The notes under the pieces are model-generated. The model had not been told where the DNA came from and ran no database searches. It saw only the letters and a program-made list of their open reading frames with translations. Source: Afipia massiliensis (GTDB taxonomy: Bacteria > Pseudomonadota > Alphaproteobacteria > Rhizobiales > Xanthobacteraceae). From it: a DNA stretch of 64,000 nucleotides. The position numbers were made by a program, and so were the translations under genes. Where the stretch lies: NCBI RefSeq assembly GCF_014203115.1, contig NZ_JACHIJ010000001.1, positions 558,001-622,000 of the forward strand. The letters run 5' to 3'. Positions 1-8,903 of this stretch are shown piece by piece; the stretch's first letter is position 1, and every line of letters starts with the position of its first letter.

Positions 1-1
1 A

Positions 2-61
2 GCGTCGCTGGCCGCTGCGAATTGCCGCGTACAAACCGACACGCCGCAAGCCAAGCGATAG
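2..61 (+). CDS. Possible 3' end of an upstream gene (partial)
   Basis: One forward frame is open from the window edge to a TAG at 59-61 and could be the last 19 residues of a protein ending in QTDTPQAKR. A second frame also reads open to 69, so the choice is a guess. Nothing identifies a family. It would converge on the LysR gene that ends at 66. Confidence 0.2.
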   Translation, partial: ASLAAANCRVQTDTPQAKR

Positions 62-65
62 TCCA

Positions 66-995
66 TTAGCTGATGCTCCCCGCAAACCGCTCGGCGAGAC
101 GTTCGCGGCGGAAAGCTTCAGCGACGAAATCGACAAACGCGCGCGTCTTCGCCGGCAGCAGCGTGCGGGTCGCATAATAGACCGAGATCGAGCCTGCGTC
201 GGCGTACCATTGCGGCACGACGCGCACGAGCGCGCCGCTTTCGAGGTGGTGCAATGCATCCGGCACCGCGATCAATGTCACGCCGAGACCGAGCAGCGCG
301 GCGCGGCACATCGCGGAGGGATCGTTGAACGCGATCGTGCCGGGCAATGGCACATCGGCTTCCGAACCCGCGGCGTTGCGCATGGTCCACTGCCGCACCC
401 GTCCAGTCCGCGCAGCGCGCATCAGGATGCCATCGAACGCGGCAAGTCCCGTAGGATCTTGCGGTAGTGTGCGGCCTTTCAGATAGGCCGGCGATGCGAC
501 CGCGATGATGTGCAACGGCGCGAGCGGCCTTGAGACGACGCCCGGTGCGAGTTCGATACCACCGCCGATCGCCGCATCGAATCCTTCGGCGATCAGGTCG
601 ACCTGCCGGTTGTCGAATTGCCAGTCAGCGCGAACGCGCGGATAGCGCGCGAGAAACGCGGGCAGCAGCGGCAGAACGTAGTCCACGCCAAATGTCGGAC
701 TGAGGCTGACCTTGAGCACGCCGGCAGGCTCGCCGTGGTCCGTCGCCGCTCCGGCGATGGCGGCCTGAAGACCTTCGAGATTTCCGCGAATCTCCAGCAG
801 AAAACGCTCCCCGGCTTCGGTGAGCGTCAGCTTGCGCGTGCTGCGCTGGAACAGGCGGATTCCGAGATTCCGCTCCAGCATCGCGACGTTCCGGCTGACC
901 GCAGCCGGCGTCAGCGCCAGACGGCGGGCTGCGGCAGAAAACCCACCATTTTCAGCGCTTTGAACGAAAGACTCGAGATTGGCCAGCGTTTCCAT
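66..995 (-). CDS. LysR-family transcriptional regulator
   Basis: 309 aa, the normal length for the family. The N-terminus (residues 1-60) is the LysR winged helix-turn-helix: it opens with METLANLESFVQSAENGGFS and carries the LFQRSTRKLTLTEAG wing. Residues 90-300 form the periplasmic-binding-like effector domain. The wording resembles the CrgA/DmlR-type subgroup that often controls oxidoreductases. It is divergent from the SnoaL-like gene at 1104 and the NADP-binding oxidoreductase at 1657, with about 108 bp between starts. That is the classical layout for a LysR protein controlling its divergent neighbours, which is inferred here. The effector is unknown. Confidence 0.93.
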   Translation of the reverse strand: METLANLESFVQSAENGGFSAAARRLALTPAAVSRNVAMLERNLGIRLFQRSTRKLTLTEAGERFLLEIRGNLEGLQAAIAGAATDHGEPAGVLKVSLSPTFGVDYVLPLLPAFLARYPRVRADWQFDNRQVDLIAEGFDAAIGGGIELAPGVVSRPLAPLHIIAVASPAYLKGRTLPQDPTGLAAFDGILMRAARTGRVRQWTMRNAAGSEADVPLPGTIAFNDPSAMCRAALLGLGVTLIAVPDALHHLESGALVRVVPQWYADAGSISVYYATRTLLPAKTRAFVDFVAEAFRRERLAERFAGSIS

Positions 996-1103
996 GTTGT
1001 CATTTTATACTATTGCTTGAAAATAAATACAGCAATTCCCGGCTAATCAGTTGCCAATAAACAGGCGATATCGGGTCCGTCACCAGCCAAACGGAGCCAC
1101 CCA

Positions 1104-1607
1104 ATGTCCCAGCCAATCTCCTCCACCTGCCGCGGTTTTCTGATCGCCCTGGCCCTCGCCGGCAGCGTTACCCAGGCTTTTGCCCAGAACACCGGCGCAC
1201 CCCTTGAGGCCAACAAGGCCGTGGTGCGTACGGTCATCGAGGAAGTGCAGCGCGACGGCAACTTCGCGAATTTCGAAAAGCTGTTTGCGGCAAGCTACGT
1301 CGACCGGACCGCGTTCCCGGGATTCGCCAACGACCGCGAGGGCACCCGTAACGTCTACCTCACGCTTCGCAAAGCCTTCCCCGGCTTCCGCGCCGTCATT
1401 CATCGTCAGGTTGCTGAGGGCGATCTCGTAACATCGCACAAGACCTACCACGGCAAGCATCTCGGAGAATTCAACGGCGTCGCCCCGACCGGCCGCGATA
1501 TCACCTTCGAGGCCATCGACATCATGCGCGTCCGCGACGGTCAGATCACCGATCACTGGGGCGTCACTGACATCGGTTCGCTGATGCGCCAAATCAGCGC
1601 CCGCTGA
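1104..1607 (+). CDS. Exported SnoaL-like / ester cyclase family protein
   Basis: 167 aa with a signal peptide (residues 1-28: a short polar start, a hydrophobic LIALALAGSVTQ core, and an AFAQ cleavage region). The rest matches the NTF2-like SnoaL/ester cyclase fold: an N-terminal helix with NKAVVRTVIEEVQ, a YVDRTAFPGF stretch, and the terminal GQITDHWGVTD strand typical of SnoaL-like proteins. The substrate is unknown, and the export signal makes polyketide cyclisation unlikely. ACGGAG about 10 bp upstream supports the start. It is followed 49 bp later by the oxidoreductase at 1657, and both are probably controlled by the divergent LysR regulator. Confidence 0.82.
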   Translation: MSQPISSTCRGFLIALALAGSVTQAFAQNTGAPLEANKAVVRTVIEEVQRDGNFANFEKLFAASYVDRTAFPGFANDREGTRNVYLTLRKAFPGFRAVIHRQVAEGDLVTSHKTYHGKHLGEFNGVAPTGRDITFEAIDIMRVRDGQITDHWGVTDIGSLMRQISAR

Positions 1608-1656
1608 ACCGGCTTTGAAATCAACTCACACATCCAAAACCTGAAAGGAACACACG

Positions 1657-2262
1657 ATGACCAAGACAATCGGAATTATCGGATCGGGCTCAATCGGTTC
1701 AGCCTTCGCACGCAGGCTCGCCAGCGCCGGAATGGAAGCAACCATCGCCAACAGCCGTGGCCCTGCTTCACTCAAGGATCTCGTTCGCGAGATTGGCCCC
1801 TCCATCAGGGCCGGCACGGTGACGGAAGCCGCGAGCAAGGACATCGTCCTCGTCGCCGTGAACTGGTCGAAACTCCCGGCCGCGCTTGCCGGCCTGCCCG
1901 CCTGGAACGGCCGCATCGTGATCGACGCCAACAACCCGATTGAAGCGCCGCTGTTCAAGCCCGCTGAACTGAATGGCCGGATCTCGAGCGAAGTCTTTGC
2001 TGGATTTGTGCCGGGCGCACGCGTGGTCAAGGCTTTCAATCACCTGCAAGCGCACGTGCTCGCGAGTGACCCGCAAGCCGACGGCGGCAAGCGCGTCCTG
2101 CTCTATTCCGGTGATGACAACGCCGCGAAGGCGGACGTCGCAGCGCTGATCGACCAGCTCGGCTTCTTCGGCATCGATCTTGGGTCGCTCGCCGTCGGTG
2201 GAAAGCTTGTCCAGTTTCCCGGCGGGCCGCTGCCGGTGCACAATCTGGTCAAGGTCGCCTGA
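1657..2262 (+). CDS. NAD(P)-binding oxidoreductase, F420:NADP reductase-like
   Basis: 201 aa. The N-terminus TKTIGIIGSGSIGSAFARRL holds the GxGxxG dinucleotide fold, followed by ANSRGPASL, where Ser/Arg suit NADP binding. The Rossmann core, the IDANNPIE turn and the later VKAFNHLQA match the NADPH-dependent F420 reductase-like family (COG2085). In proteobacteria without F420 the partner is unknown. An AAAGGA Shine-Dalgarno lies 9 bp upstream. It follows the SnoaL-like gene on the same strand and ends at a strong terminator hairpin. Confidence 0.85.
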   Translation: MTKTIGIIGSGSIGSAFARRLASAGMEATIANSRGPASLKDLVREIGPSIRAGTVTEAASKDIVLVAVNWSKLPAALAGLPAWNGRIVIDANNPIEAPLFKPAELNGRISSEVFAGFVPGARVVKAFNHLQAHVLASDPQADGGKRVLLYSGDDNAAKADVAALIDQLGFFGIDLGSLAVGGKLVQFPGGPLPVHNLVKVA

Positions 2263-2271
2263 ACGCACGAC

Positions 2272-2308
2272 AACGCCGCCCGCAATCAAAACTGCGGGCG
2301 GCGTTTTC
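2272..2308. terminator. Intrinsic terminator, probably bidirectional
   Basis: A perfect 13-bp stem (2272-2284 with 2293-2305) has an 8-nt loop and ends in GTTTT on the plus strand, with AAC-ended symmetry on the other. It lies between the convergent genes ending at 2262 (+) and 2317 (-) and could serve both. Confidence 0.85.
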
Positions 2309-2316
2309 GGCATCCC

Positions 2317-2952
2317 TTACTTCATATTATTCATATGCGGCCAGATCTCCAGCGCGCCGCGGTAGATCATCTCGCCGGCAACGTACAGAATGACCGCGAG
2401 GCCGACATAGGCGATCCAGCGGTGCTTCTGCAGCAATTTCGCAATGAACGACGCGGCAATACCCATCATCGCGATCGACAGCGCCAGACCGAAGACCAGA
2501 ACCCATGGATGCTCGCGGGCCGCGCCTGCAACAGCCAGCACGTTGTCCAGCGACATAGAGACGTCGGCGACGATGATTTGCCAGGTGGCCTGAGCCAGCG
2601 TTTTGGTCGGCATACCTTCGACCGCTACGCCCTCCTCCGTCACGGCATTTTCTTCGTGGCCAGCGCCAGAGCGCAGTTCGCGCCACATCTTCCAGCAGAC
2701 CCACAGCAGCAAGATGCCGCCCGCAAGCAGCAGGCCGACAATGGCCAGTAGCTGAGTTGTAAGACCCGCGAACACGATGCGAAGCACCGTGGCGGCGATG
2801 ATGCCGATCAGGATTGCCTTGTTGCGCTGTTCCTTTGGCAGGCCAGCAGCAGCGAGGCCGATAACGATGGCGTTGTCGCCAGCAAGAACCAGGTCGATAA
2901 GGATGACCTGAAAGAGTGCAGTCAAAACTTCTGGTGTGATGAAATCAAACAT
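2317..2952 (-). CDS. TerC family integral membrane protein (YjbE-type)
   Basis: 211 aa from the ATG giving MFDFITPEV; an in-frame extension to 2997 lacks a matching family start. Several transmembrane helices are visible. The TerC signature is the first acidic pair LVLAGDNAIVIGLA (about residues 20-33) and its repeat VADVSMSLDNVLAVAGAA (about residues 125-142). TerC proteins are implicated in metal ion efflux, notably manganese, and in metalation of exported enzymes; the ion here is not shown. A GGGAAG sequence precedes the start. I looked for a manganese riboswitch upstream and did not recognise one. The gene stands alone between two convergent or spaced neighbours. Confidence 0.88.
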   Translation of the reverse strand: MFDFITPEVLTALFQVILIDLVLAGDNAIVIGLAAAGLPKEQRNKAILIGIIAATVLRIVFAGLTTQLLAIVGLLLAGGILLLWVCWKMWRELRSGAGHEENAVTEEGVAVEGMPTKTLAQATWQIIVADVSMSLDNVLAVAGAAREHPWVLVFGLALSIAMMGIAASFIAKLLQKHRWIAYVGLAVILYVAGEMIYRGALEIWPHMNNMK

Positions 2953-3190
2953 AAGCCGGGCTTCCCTTTTTGTTGAGGAAGAGCGGCCTCCTGTCACAGG
3001 CGATTACGGATCTTCGCTGCCAGTCACCCACCAACTCACTTAAGTTAGTGCATCACGGGCGGACGTTGCCGCATATCCAAGGGGCCACTCCAAGTGAATT
3101 CCAGTCCGACATCGCAGCTTCAAAGCTGCCAGAGGGGCCCGGCCTGGTCGTCTACATTCCAAGTCTACGATCTAAGTTCTGCGTATCTCC

Positions 3191-3550
3191 CTATTGTTCA
3201 TAAGTTCGGCGTTCGAACAGATGCTCGAACAGTTGGACGACTTGTTCCGGTTCGCCCATCACGGACGCAGCGCAACCGGTAATAACCAGACCACCGGCGA
3301 TATCCCAGAGATTCAGGTTCTCCGTGTTCCGCCTCGCCCTGGTCGAGAACGCCACCACCGCGGCAAGCGCCGCTGTTCCGAAAAACAGCACGCTCAGCGC
3401 AGGCAACACGAGACGCTGTTCAAGCGCATAGACGATGAAAAACGCAGGCACGGCAACGGTGAAACTCAGCGCGATCAACGTTCCGAAGTTCCGACCGAAG
3501 AGAAACACCTTGGCAATTGGGGAACCTGTCATTCCATCCCCCATTTTCAT
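3191..3550 (-). CDS. Small membrane protein of unknown function
   Basis: About 119 aa from the ATG at 3550; another ATG lies at 3544, and an in-frame TTG at 3592 would extend it. Two hydrophobic segments (around FGTLIALSFTVAVPAFFIVYAL and LPALSVLFFGTAALAAVVAF) form a hairpin. These are followed by a basic turn and a second weakly hydrophobic stretch (WDIAGGLVITGCAASVMG) that ends in an acidic amphipathic tail. No family was recognised. The composition is coding-like and the reading frame is uninterrupted. There is no operon partner: the next gene on this strand ends 72 bp upstream of the extended start. Confidence 0.6.
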   Translation of the reverse strand: MKMGDGMTGSPIAKVFLFGRNFGTLIALSFTVAVPAFFIVYALEQRLVLPALSVLFFGTAALAAVVAFSTRARRNTENLNLWDIAGGLVITGCAASVMGEPEQVVQLFEHLFERRTYEQ

Positions 3551-3664
3551 CTCGCGGCAAATCAGCTGGCGTGTTGTCTCAGGAACAAACAACCGATTGC
3601 GGGCGGACTCAACGCGACGTTCTGCCGCACATCTGAGTGCAAAGAGGCCGAAACCGCAGTAAAA

Positions 3665-4393
3665 TCAACCGCCTACGCGCAGTGCGCGGCCAACGACCGG
3701 CGTGGCCTTAATCCACGTCTCTGACGCCCGCTTGGATAACTGGACGATCAGGCGATCGGCATCCGCGGCCATCGCATCCGGCGCGTGGATCACCAGCCGG
3801 TCCAGCGCCCATCGATAGGACGCCACGCGCTGCTGCAGGCATTGCTGCACCCACTGCACCACCAGCACATTCTCACGCATGCGCGCCTGCGCATCGGCGT
3901 ATTCGCGCGGCGACAGTTCCGAGACGATGCCGAGCGCCTTGTTGCGCTTGATGTCGAGATCGTTGACGCGCAGAGCGACCGGAATGAACTGATCGAGCAT
4001 GACGCCGTCGTTGCGCACGTCCTCCATCAATCCGCCATAGGCCGCGGCCTGCGACCGGTGCGGTTCATCGATCATGCGCCGTCCATAAATCGTCCGGTCG
4101 AAAACCACCGTCTGCCGCCAGGGCGCCGGTATCGTTTTGTAATCGCCGAACACCGCTTTCCACGCCGGGCGCGAGTGCGGCGGTTCGATGAAGTAGTAGG
4201 CAAGATCGCGCAGCGATCGTTCCAGATCGGTCAACTGGAATTGCGATGGCTGACCGCCCAGCGCCGTGGTGGCCTCGACGCCGACCCACTTGTGCATGTC
4301 TTCATGATAAAATGTCGAGCGCGTGCGGCCGAAATCATCACTCGCGCATGCGAGGCTCGCCACGAACGGCAAAAGATAAAGCGGATTACACAT
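3665..4393 (-). CDS. Hypothetical protein with N-terminal export signal
   Basis: 242 aa. A short hydrophobic leader (residues 4-17, LYLLPFVASLACA) suggests export. The cysteine near residue 16 does not fit a good lipobox, so a plain signal peptide or a poor lipoprotein signal are both possible. The mature part is hydrophilic, with WKAVFGDYKTIPAPWRQTVVFDRTIYGRR and a helical DAQARMRENVLVVQWVQQCLQQRV region. I do not recognise a domain. It is separated by about 65 bp from the small gene at 4460-4666 on the same strand, so the two may share a transcript. Confidence 0.65.
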   Translation of the reverse strand: MCNPLYLLPFVASLACASDDFGRTRSTFYHEDMHKWVGVEATTALGGQPSQFQLTDLERSLRDLAYYFIEPPHSRPAWKAVFGDYKTIPAPWRQTVVFDRTIYGRRMIDEPHRSQAAAYGGLMEDVRNDGVMLDQFIPVALRVNDLDIKRNKALGIVSELSPREYADAQARMRENVLVVQWVQQCLQQRVASYRWALDRLVIHAPDAMAADADRLIVQLSKRASETWIKATPVVGRALRVGG

Positions 4394-4459
4394 CGCGGTC
4401 CGGTGTCACAGCGTTGCCGATCCGGCGAGGCTCTCGCCGGCAGAGACTCTGAACGCTGG

Positions 4460-4666
4460 TCAGGAACGCGCCCGGCGCTTGCGACGGCGGCCTGGTGCCG
4501 TTCCCTCCTCCGGTCCGATTCCATCGCTGGCTTCGTCGGCGTAACGCTCGATCCGGATGGCGGGGAGAATCAGGATGGTTGCCGTTCCCTCGCGCGGGGC
4601 CATGTTCACATCCGGCCCGGCGCGACGCGCCGCTGCATCGACCGGAAATTCAACAATGGTGCCCAT
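4460..4666 (-). CDS. Small conserved hypothetical protein
   Basis: 68 aa beginning MGTIVEFPVDAAARR, with a GGAGAG Shine-Dalgarno 7 bp before the ATG. The MGT(I/V)(V/E)FP start followed by a basic C-terminus (GRRRKRRARS) is a pattern I associate with small proteins of Bradyrhizobium-group genomes, but no function is known. It has no signal peptide or membrane segment. It is upstream of, and on the same strand as, the hypothetical gene at 3665-4393. Confidence 0.55.
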   Translation of the reverse strand: MGTIVEFPVDAAARRAGPDVNMAPREGTATILILPAIRIERYADEASDGIGPEEGTAPGRRRKRRARS

Positions 4667-4810
4667 ATCAATCTCTCCTGGCCGCCCTGCTTTTCCCCAA
4701 GGATTGGCTCAAGGATCGGCGGCACCCGGTCATTAAGAGTGAGCATGGTTAATGGCTTGTTAACAGGCGCCGGATAACGTCAGGCCGAGACTTAACCTCG
4801 CGTATCCGGC

Positions 4811-5806
4811 ATGACGACACTCCCGATGTTTCACGGCTTTGATGGCCTGATGACTCTGTCCCGGCGCGAGGGCGTTGATATTCGCCCGACGCTGCTGCGC
4901 GTGCTGACGGACCTTTACGTCCAGACCGCCGATCATACCCGCGACGAGGAACGGCAGTTCGCCGAGCTGGCTTCGCGCCTGATCGATGAAGTGGACGACG
5001 CCACGCGTGCCGCCGTGCGGGCGCGGCTTGCGATCTACCCGAACACCCCGCGTGAAATCGCCCGGAAGCTGCAGTTGAAATACACGACGGGCAAACCGCA
5101 GCCCGTTTCAGCGAACGATGAGCATATTCTCGACGATACACTGATTGATCCGGCGGATCTGGAGATCGTATCGGAGTCCGAGGTCTCGGTCGCTCCTGCG
5201 ATGATGCCCGCGCCGACCATGTCGATGCAGCCGGACGATGCGGCGCAGCTGATCGAGATGTTTCTGGCGGCCGACCGCACCCAACGCGCCCAGATGCTCC
5301 ATGGCCTGACCGACACGCCGCTGAAACCATCAACACCGGTCGACCCGCGCCGCGCTACGCGCGCTGTTGCGAACCTGGAACAGGCTGCGCTGGCGGCCGA
5401 TGCCTCGGACTTTACGGCCGAGCTGGCCGATGCCCTGATCCTGACCTCCAAGGTTGCGGCCCAGATCGTCAATGAACCGGGCGGCGAACCGCTGGCCTGC
5501 GCACTCAAGGCGCTCGGCATGCCGGGCGAATCGTATCAACGCGTGCTGCTGTTTCTGAATCCGTCGCTCGGCGCATCGGTCATGGATGTCTACCGGCTGG
5601 CGCGCCTCTACGAGGTGATCGAATTGCGAACTGCGCTGATCATGCTTGCGGCGTGGCGCGGCGCCGCACTGGCCGCCACGCGGGCGAAATATCGCCCCGC
5701 ACTCTACGACGACGAGCGCCAGCGCGCCCGTTCAACGCCGGCGCAATCGCGTCCCGCCGCTCAGCCGGGCACGCACGTCATCACGCGCGAAACATCGCGC
5801 GGTTAG
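4811..5806 (+). CDS. DUF2336 domain protein (first of two)
   Basis: 331 aa, helical and without membrane segments. The N-terminal half carries the DUF2336 pattern: REGVDIRPTLLRVLTDLYVQ, then EERQFAELASRLIDEVDDATRAAVRARLA and PREIARKLQL. The second half is a helical array (AQLIEMFLAADRTQRAQMLHGL and GESYQRVLLFLNPSLGASVMDVYRLARLYE). The family is abundant in alphaproteobacteria and of unknown biochemical role; some members occur near flagellar or cyclic-di-GMP genes. The C-terminal 35 residues are Arg/Ala/Pro-rich and probably disordered. It is monocistronic here. A second DUF2336 protein lies at 42886-43995 next to a diguanylate cyclase. Confidence 0.85.
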   Translation: MTTLPMFHGFDGLMTLSRREGVDIRPTLLRVLTDLYVQTADHTRDEERQFAELASRLIDEVDDATRAAVRARLAIYPNTPREIARKLQLKYTTGKPQPVSANDEHILDDTLIDPADLEIVSESEVSVAPAMMPAPTMSMQPDDAAQLIEMFLAADRTQRAQMLHGLTDTPLKPSTPVDPRRATRAVANLEQAALAADASDFTAELADALILTSKVAAQIVNEPGGEPLACALKALGMPGESYQRVLLFLNPSLGASVMDVYRLARLYEVIELRTALIMLAAWRGAALAATRAKYRPALYDDERQRARSTPAQSRPAAQPGTHVITRETSRG

Positions 5807-5847
5807 AGCGTTTTCGTTTTTGATGGAAGCACCCTACGTCCGCGATG

Positions 5848-5961
5848 TGCCCCTCTCCCCGCTGGGGAGAGGGTTGGGGTGAGGGGCGCTAGATCTATCG
5901 ATAGTTTCTACGCCCTCACCCGGATTGCTTCGCAATCCGACCTCTCCCCACGGGAGAGGTG
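5848..5961. repeat. Intergenic palindromic repeat (CCCTCTCCCC type)
   Basis: Two GC-rich hairpin blocks (5850-5888 and 5912-5961) have arms built on CCCTCTCCCC / GGGGAGAGGG and GCCCTCACCC / GGGTGAGGGGC. The second block holds an inner CGGATTGC / GCAATCCG hairpin. The two blocks also pair with each other, so the whole 114 bp can fold. It sits between the convergent DUF2336 and DUF1491 genes, a usual site for the dispersed intergenic palindromes of rhizobial genomes, and could act as a terminator. Confidence 0.7.
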
Positions 5962-6000
5962 GAGCTAAACGATAGGCCGGCCTCTTTAATCGAAACCGCC

Positions 6001-6348
6001 TTATGTTTTCGCCAGATCGAGGAAGTGCCGCCCTTCCCTGTCCTCGATCTCGACAATCCAGACATCCGGATCGAAACCGATTTCCTTGGTGAGGCGCGCT
6101 TCGATGGCGGCTTCGTCCACGGCCTGCGGCGGCGACTGCGTGAAAACGCGCTCGACCGGCCGGCTGTCATCGTAGGCGGTTTGCGGCGCCGGAACGAACA
6201 GCAGCGCCGTGCCGTCCATCAGAGCGACCTTCACGAAGACCGCGCCCGCTTCTTCCGCGCCGCGACGCCGGACCGCGCCGAACATACCGGCGCTCTGGCA
6301 TCGCCGCAGATAACCCGCGACCCAGATAGACGATTTCAGGCGAGACAT
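6001..6348 (-). CDS. DUF1491 family protein
   Basis: 115 aa from the ATG giving MSRLKSSIWVAGYLRRC; an in-frame extension to 6432 is not family-like. The sequence SIWVAGYLRRCQSAGMFGAVRRRG, the central GAVFVKVALMDGTALLF and the DPDVWIVEIEDREGRHFL end fit DUF1491, a small alphaproteobacterial family of unknown role. It is about 100 bp downstream of the peptidoglycan-binding gene on the same strand, so it may be the last gene of the kinase operon starting at 8903. Confidence 0.82.
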   Translation of the reverse strand: MSRLKSSIWVAGYLRRCQSAGMFGAVRRRGAEEAGAVFVKVALMDGTALLFVPAPQTAYDDSRPVERVFTQSPPQAVDEAAIEARLTKEIGFDPDVWIVEIEDREGRHFLDLAKT

Positions 6349-6448
6349 GAGGCAGGACCGATCAGGCGGATGGAAAGACAGGCAGGTGCTACCACAGTCG
6401 GAGCCGACGATGTTAGCCGCCTGTCTCACCATTGATGGGTGACGCCGC

Positions 6449-7081
6449 TTAGTCGATCGGGCGCCCCGTCAGAACCGTCAGGTCCCGGATCAAGCGATCG
6501 GACAACTGACCCGTGAGCGGCATCTTGCGATCCCGCTCGAATTTCTGAATCGCCGCCTGCGTATCCGTTCCGATCACGCCGGTCGGCTTGAGCTGGCCAT
6601 AGCCAAACTCGGTCAGCGCACGCTGGACCGCGGCAATGCGACGGGTCGAAACAATCAGATCGCCGACCGGATCGCTCTTTGCCGTGTGAACCGGCGCGGG
6701 AGGCCGCGGCACGGCAGGTGATGCGACCGGCTTCGCAGGAGCCGGCGCTACCGATTCCTGCGGCTTGTCGATAACGCGAGCCTCGGCTTCAACCGGACGG
6801 ACCCGCGGCAACGGCGCGGGCGACGGTGCCACGGCGGGTAGCGACGAGACCGCAGCGGTGCTGAACATCGGCGATGGGTGACGGCCGGCCTGCAGGAACA
6901 TCGCATTGGTGACGATGGCGATCACAGCCGCGAGCGCCGCGGTTGCCGCCAGTGTATCCTTCGGGCTGTGAAGCAGGACGCGCATGATCAGACCGCGCTC
7001 CGGCTCCGGCTCAACCGCAACTGCGGCGGCGCGACGGCGGCGGCGGGGTTTCTCGTCGTCTTCTGCAATCTGTCTAGGCAC
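6449..7081 (-). CDS. Membrane-anchored peptidoglycan-binding domain protein
   Basis: 210 aa with a GTG start that overlaps the kinase stop by 8 bp, implying translational coupling. Layout: a cytosolic basic N-terminus (residues 1-40, with KPRRRRRA), one transmembrane helix (about 44-66, TLAATAALAAVIAIVTNAMF), a Pro/Ala-rich spacer (70-140), and a PG_binding_1 domain (about 145-208: IAAVQRALTEFGYGQLKPTG, then IGTDTQAAIQKFERDRKMPLTG). The domain should face the periplasm and hold the protein to the cell wall. Its place behind a DivJ-like kinase suggests a link between the envelope and cell-cycle signalling, which is an inference. Confidence 0.85.
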   Translation of the reverse strand: MPRQIAEDDEKPRRRRRAAAVAVEPEPERGLIMRVLLHSPKDTLAATAALAAVIAIVTNAMFLQAGRHPSPMFSTAAVSSLPAVAPSPAPLPRVRPVEAEARVIDKPQESVAPAPAKPVASPAVPRPPAPVHTAKSDPVGDLIVSTRRIAAVQRALTEFGYGQLKPTGVIGTDTQAAIQKFERDRKMPLTGQLSDRLIRDLTVLTGRPID

Positions 7082-8903
7082 GTTTCTTCACCTGATAATC
7101 TTGTGGTTCCGCGCGCTGCGGCGCGAGGGTGGCGATATTGCTGGGCTTTTCGGCCGGCGGCGTAAACACCATCGGCAAGGCAACGGTCACGGTCGTACCG
7201 ACGTCGATCTGGCTTTGTACCGTCATCTCGCCGCCATGCATCGCGACCAGGCTCTTGACGATGGAGAGTCCAAGTCCGGTCCCTTCGTGGCGGCGCTGAT
7301 AGGTCTTTCCGGCCTGAAAGAACGGATCGCCGATCCGCTTCAGGTCCTCGGCGCCGATACCGACGCCGCTGTCGACCACACGAACCAGCAGGCGCGATCC
7401 TTCCACGCCCGCGGAAACGGTGACGGTGCCGCCCCGCTCCGAGAACTTGATGGCATTGGACAGCAAATTCAGAATCATCTGCTTGAAGGCGCGCGGATCG
7501 CCGGTGATCTGCGGCAGGTCCGCCGGGGCACGCGTGGCAATCTCGATGCCGTTTTCGCGCGCTTTCAGAACCATCAGGTTGCAGCAGCCGATCAGGGACT
7601 CGCGCGGGGCAAACAGCTCGGGAACGATCTCGAAGTTGCCGCTTTCCATCTTCGACATGTCGAGAATGCCGTTGACCACCGAGAGCAAATGCAAGCCGGA
7701 GTCGTTGATCAACTGCGCGTATTCCTGCCGGCGCGCCGCATCGATCATCATTTCCTTCTCGCGAACGATCATTTCCGAGAACCCGATAATGGCGTTCAGC
7801 GGCGTCCGCAATTCATGACTCATCGTGGCGAGGAAGCGCGACTTGGATGCACCCGCGCGCTCGGCTTCCATATGCGCCATCTCGAGCGCCTGTTCCTGGA
7901 GCTTGCGCTCGGTGACGTCGCGCATCACGGCCACCACGTCGACATCGGGACCCGCGAGCGACCGTGACGTCGCATCGATCGGCCGGCACCGCATTTCGAT
8001 CCAGACGAAGTCGGCGGACGGCGTGCGTGCATGATCGGAGTCACGCGCGACATCCCGCCTCACGCGGAATTCGACACTGCGTTCGTCGCCGCTGCGCGCG
8101 GCTTCCGACAAGGCAGTCAGGTAAGCCGGACGATCGGCCACATGAACGCGGTCGAACAGTCCGTGCTCCAGCAGCAGCGCCGCGGGCGTACCGAGCAAGG
8201 CCTCCGCGGCCGGCGAAATGAACCGGATCGCGCCGTTACGGCTGTGCCGGGAAATCACATCGCTGATGTTGTGCGCGAGAAGGCGATAACGCTCCTCCTC
8301 GACCATCAGCAGCTTTCTGCTCATCCGGCCCAGCGATTCCGCGCTGAACGCCAGCGCCGATGCGTAGATCGTCGCGGTTGCAATCCCAAGCGCCTCGAAC
8401 AGCGAACTGTACGAGGCAGGAATCTGCGACACCGGCAAGGCTCCGAAGGCGTCGATCACCACGAGTCCCAGCGCACAGCCGAGCGCAAGCGCAACGGCGA
8501 TGGCGACCGCACGCCGCGAGGCCGACAGCGCCGCATCGAGCGGAACGGCCACCAGCCAGATCGCAGCGAACGACGAGATTCCTCCGGTATTGATGCACAC
8601 CGCCATGACCACCGCCGCCAGTGCGGTCGAGGACAGGATGTGCGCGCGCTCGTATTGGCCTGTGCGCGACAGATAATATGAGACGAGGATCGGCGCGATC
8701 AGCCATGCGAACACCATGACTTCGACTTCCTGCGGCGCTCCGCGCACCGCAAGATAAAGTGGCAGCGAAGCAAGCGCGGCAAGGCCGCCCAGCAGCCGCG
8801 GGCCGATGAAGGCGCGATGACGGGCTCTCGTCATCAGATCCCGCCGCGCTGATGGATGCAGCAGCGAGTCCAGATGATCGCGTATGATGCCGGACAATCT
8901 CAC
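7074..8903 (-). CDS. PAS-containing membrane sensor histidine kinase (DivJ-like)
   Basis: 609 aa, GTG start. Roughly six hydrophobic segments fill residues 35-190, then a PAS domain follows (about 205-320). The HisKA dimerisation domain has its phospho-histidine near residue 363 (FLATMSHELRTPLNAIIGFS). The HATPase_c domain has an N box (MILNLLSNAIKFS), G1 (VVDSGVGIG) and G2 (GTGLGLSIVKSLVAMHGG). The architecture and the MSRKLLMVEEERYRLLAHNI linker resemble DivJ/PdhS-type kinases that phosphorylate DivK and PleD in alphaproteobacteria; the exact orthology is not proven. No response regulator is adjacent, as is usual for that pathway. It heads an operon with the overlapping peptidoglycan-binding gene and probably DUF1491. 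Confidence 0.9.
   Translation of the reverse strand: MRLSGIIRDHLDSLLHPSARRDLMTRARHRAFIGPRLLGGLAALASLPLYLAVRGAPQEVEVMVFAWLIAPILVSYYLSRTGQYERAHILSSTALAAVVMAVCINTGGISSFAAIWLVAVPLDAALSASRRAVAIAVALALGCALGLVVIDAFGALPVSQIPASYSSLFEALGIATATIYASALAFSAESLGRMSRKLLMVEEERYRLLAHNISDVISRHSRNGAIRFISPAAEALLGTPAALLLEHGLFDRVHVADRPAYLTALSEAARSGDERSVEFRVRRDVARDSDHARTPSADFVWIEMRCRPIDATSRSLAGPDVDVVAVMRDVTERKLQEQALEMAHMEAERAGASKSRFLATMSHELRTPLNAIIGFSEMIVREKEMMIDAARRQEYAQLINDSGLHLLSVVNGILDMSKMESGNFEIVPELFAPRESLIGCCNLMVLKARENGIEIATRAPADLPQITGDPRAFKQMILNLLSNAIKFSERGGTVTVSAGVEGSRLLVRVVDSGVGIGAEDLKRIGDPFFQAGKTYQRRHEGTGLGLSIVKSLVAMHGGEMTVQSQIDVGTTVTVALPMVFTPPAEKPSNIATLAPQRAEPQDYQVKKRA

Noticed and set aside
2953-3190. Possible manganese (yybP-ykoY) riboswitch before terC
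   Set aside because: The leader lacks the conserved loops as far as can be read by eye, so it is not claimed. A covariance search would be decisive.
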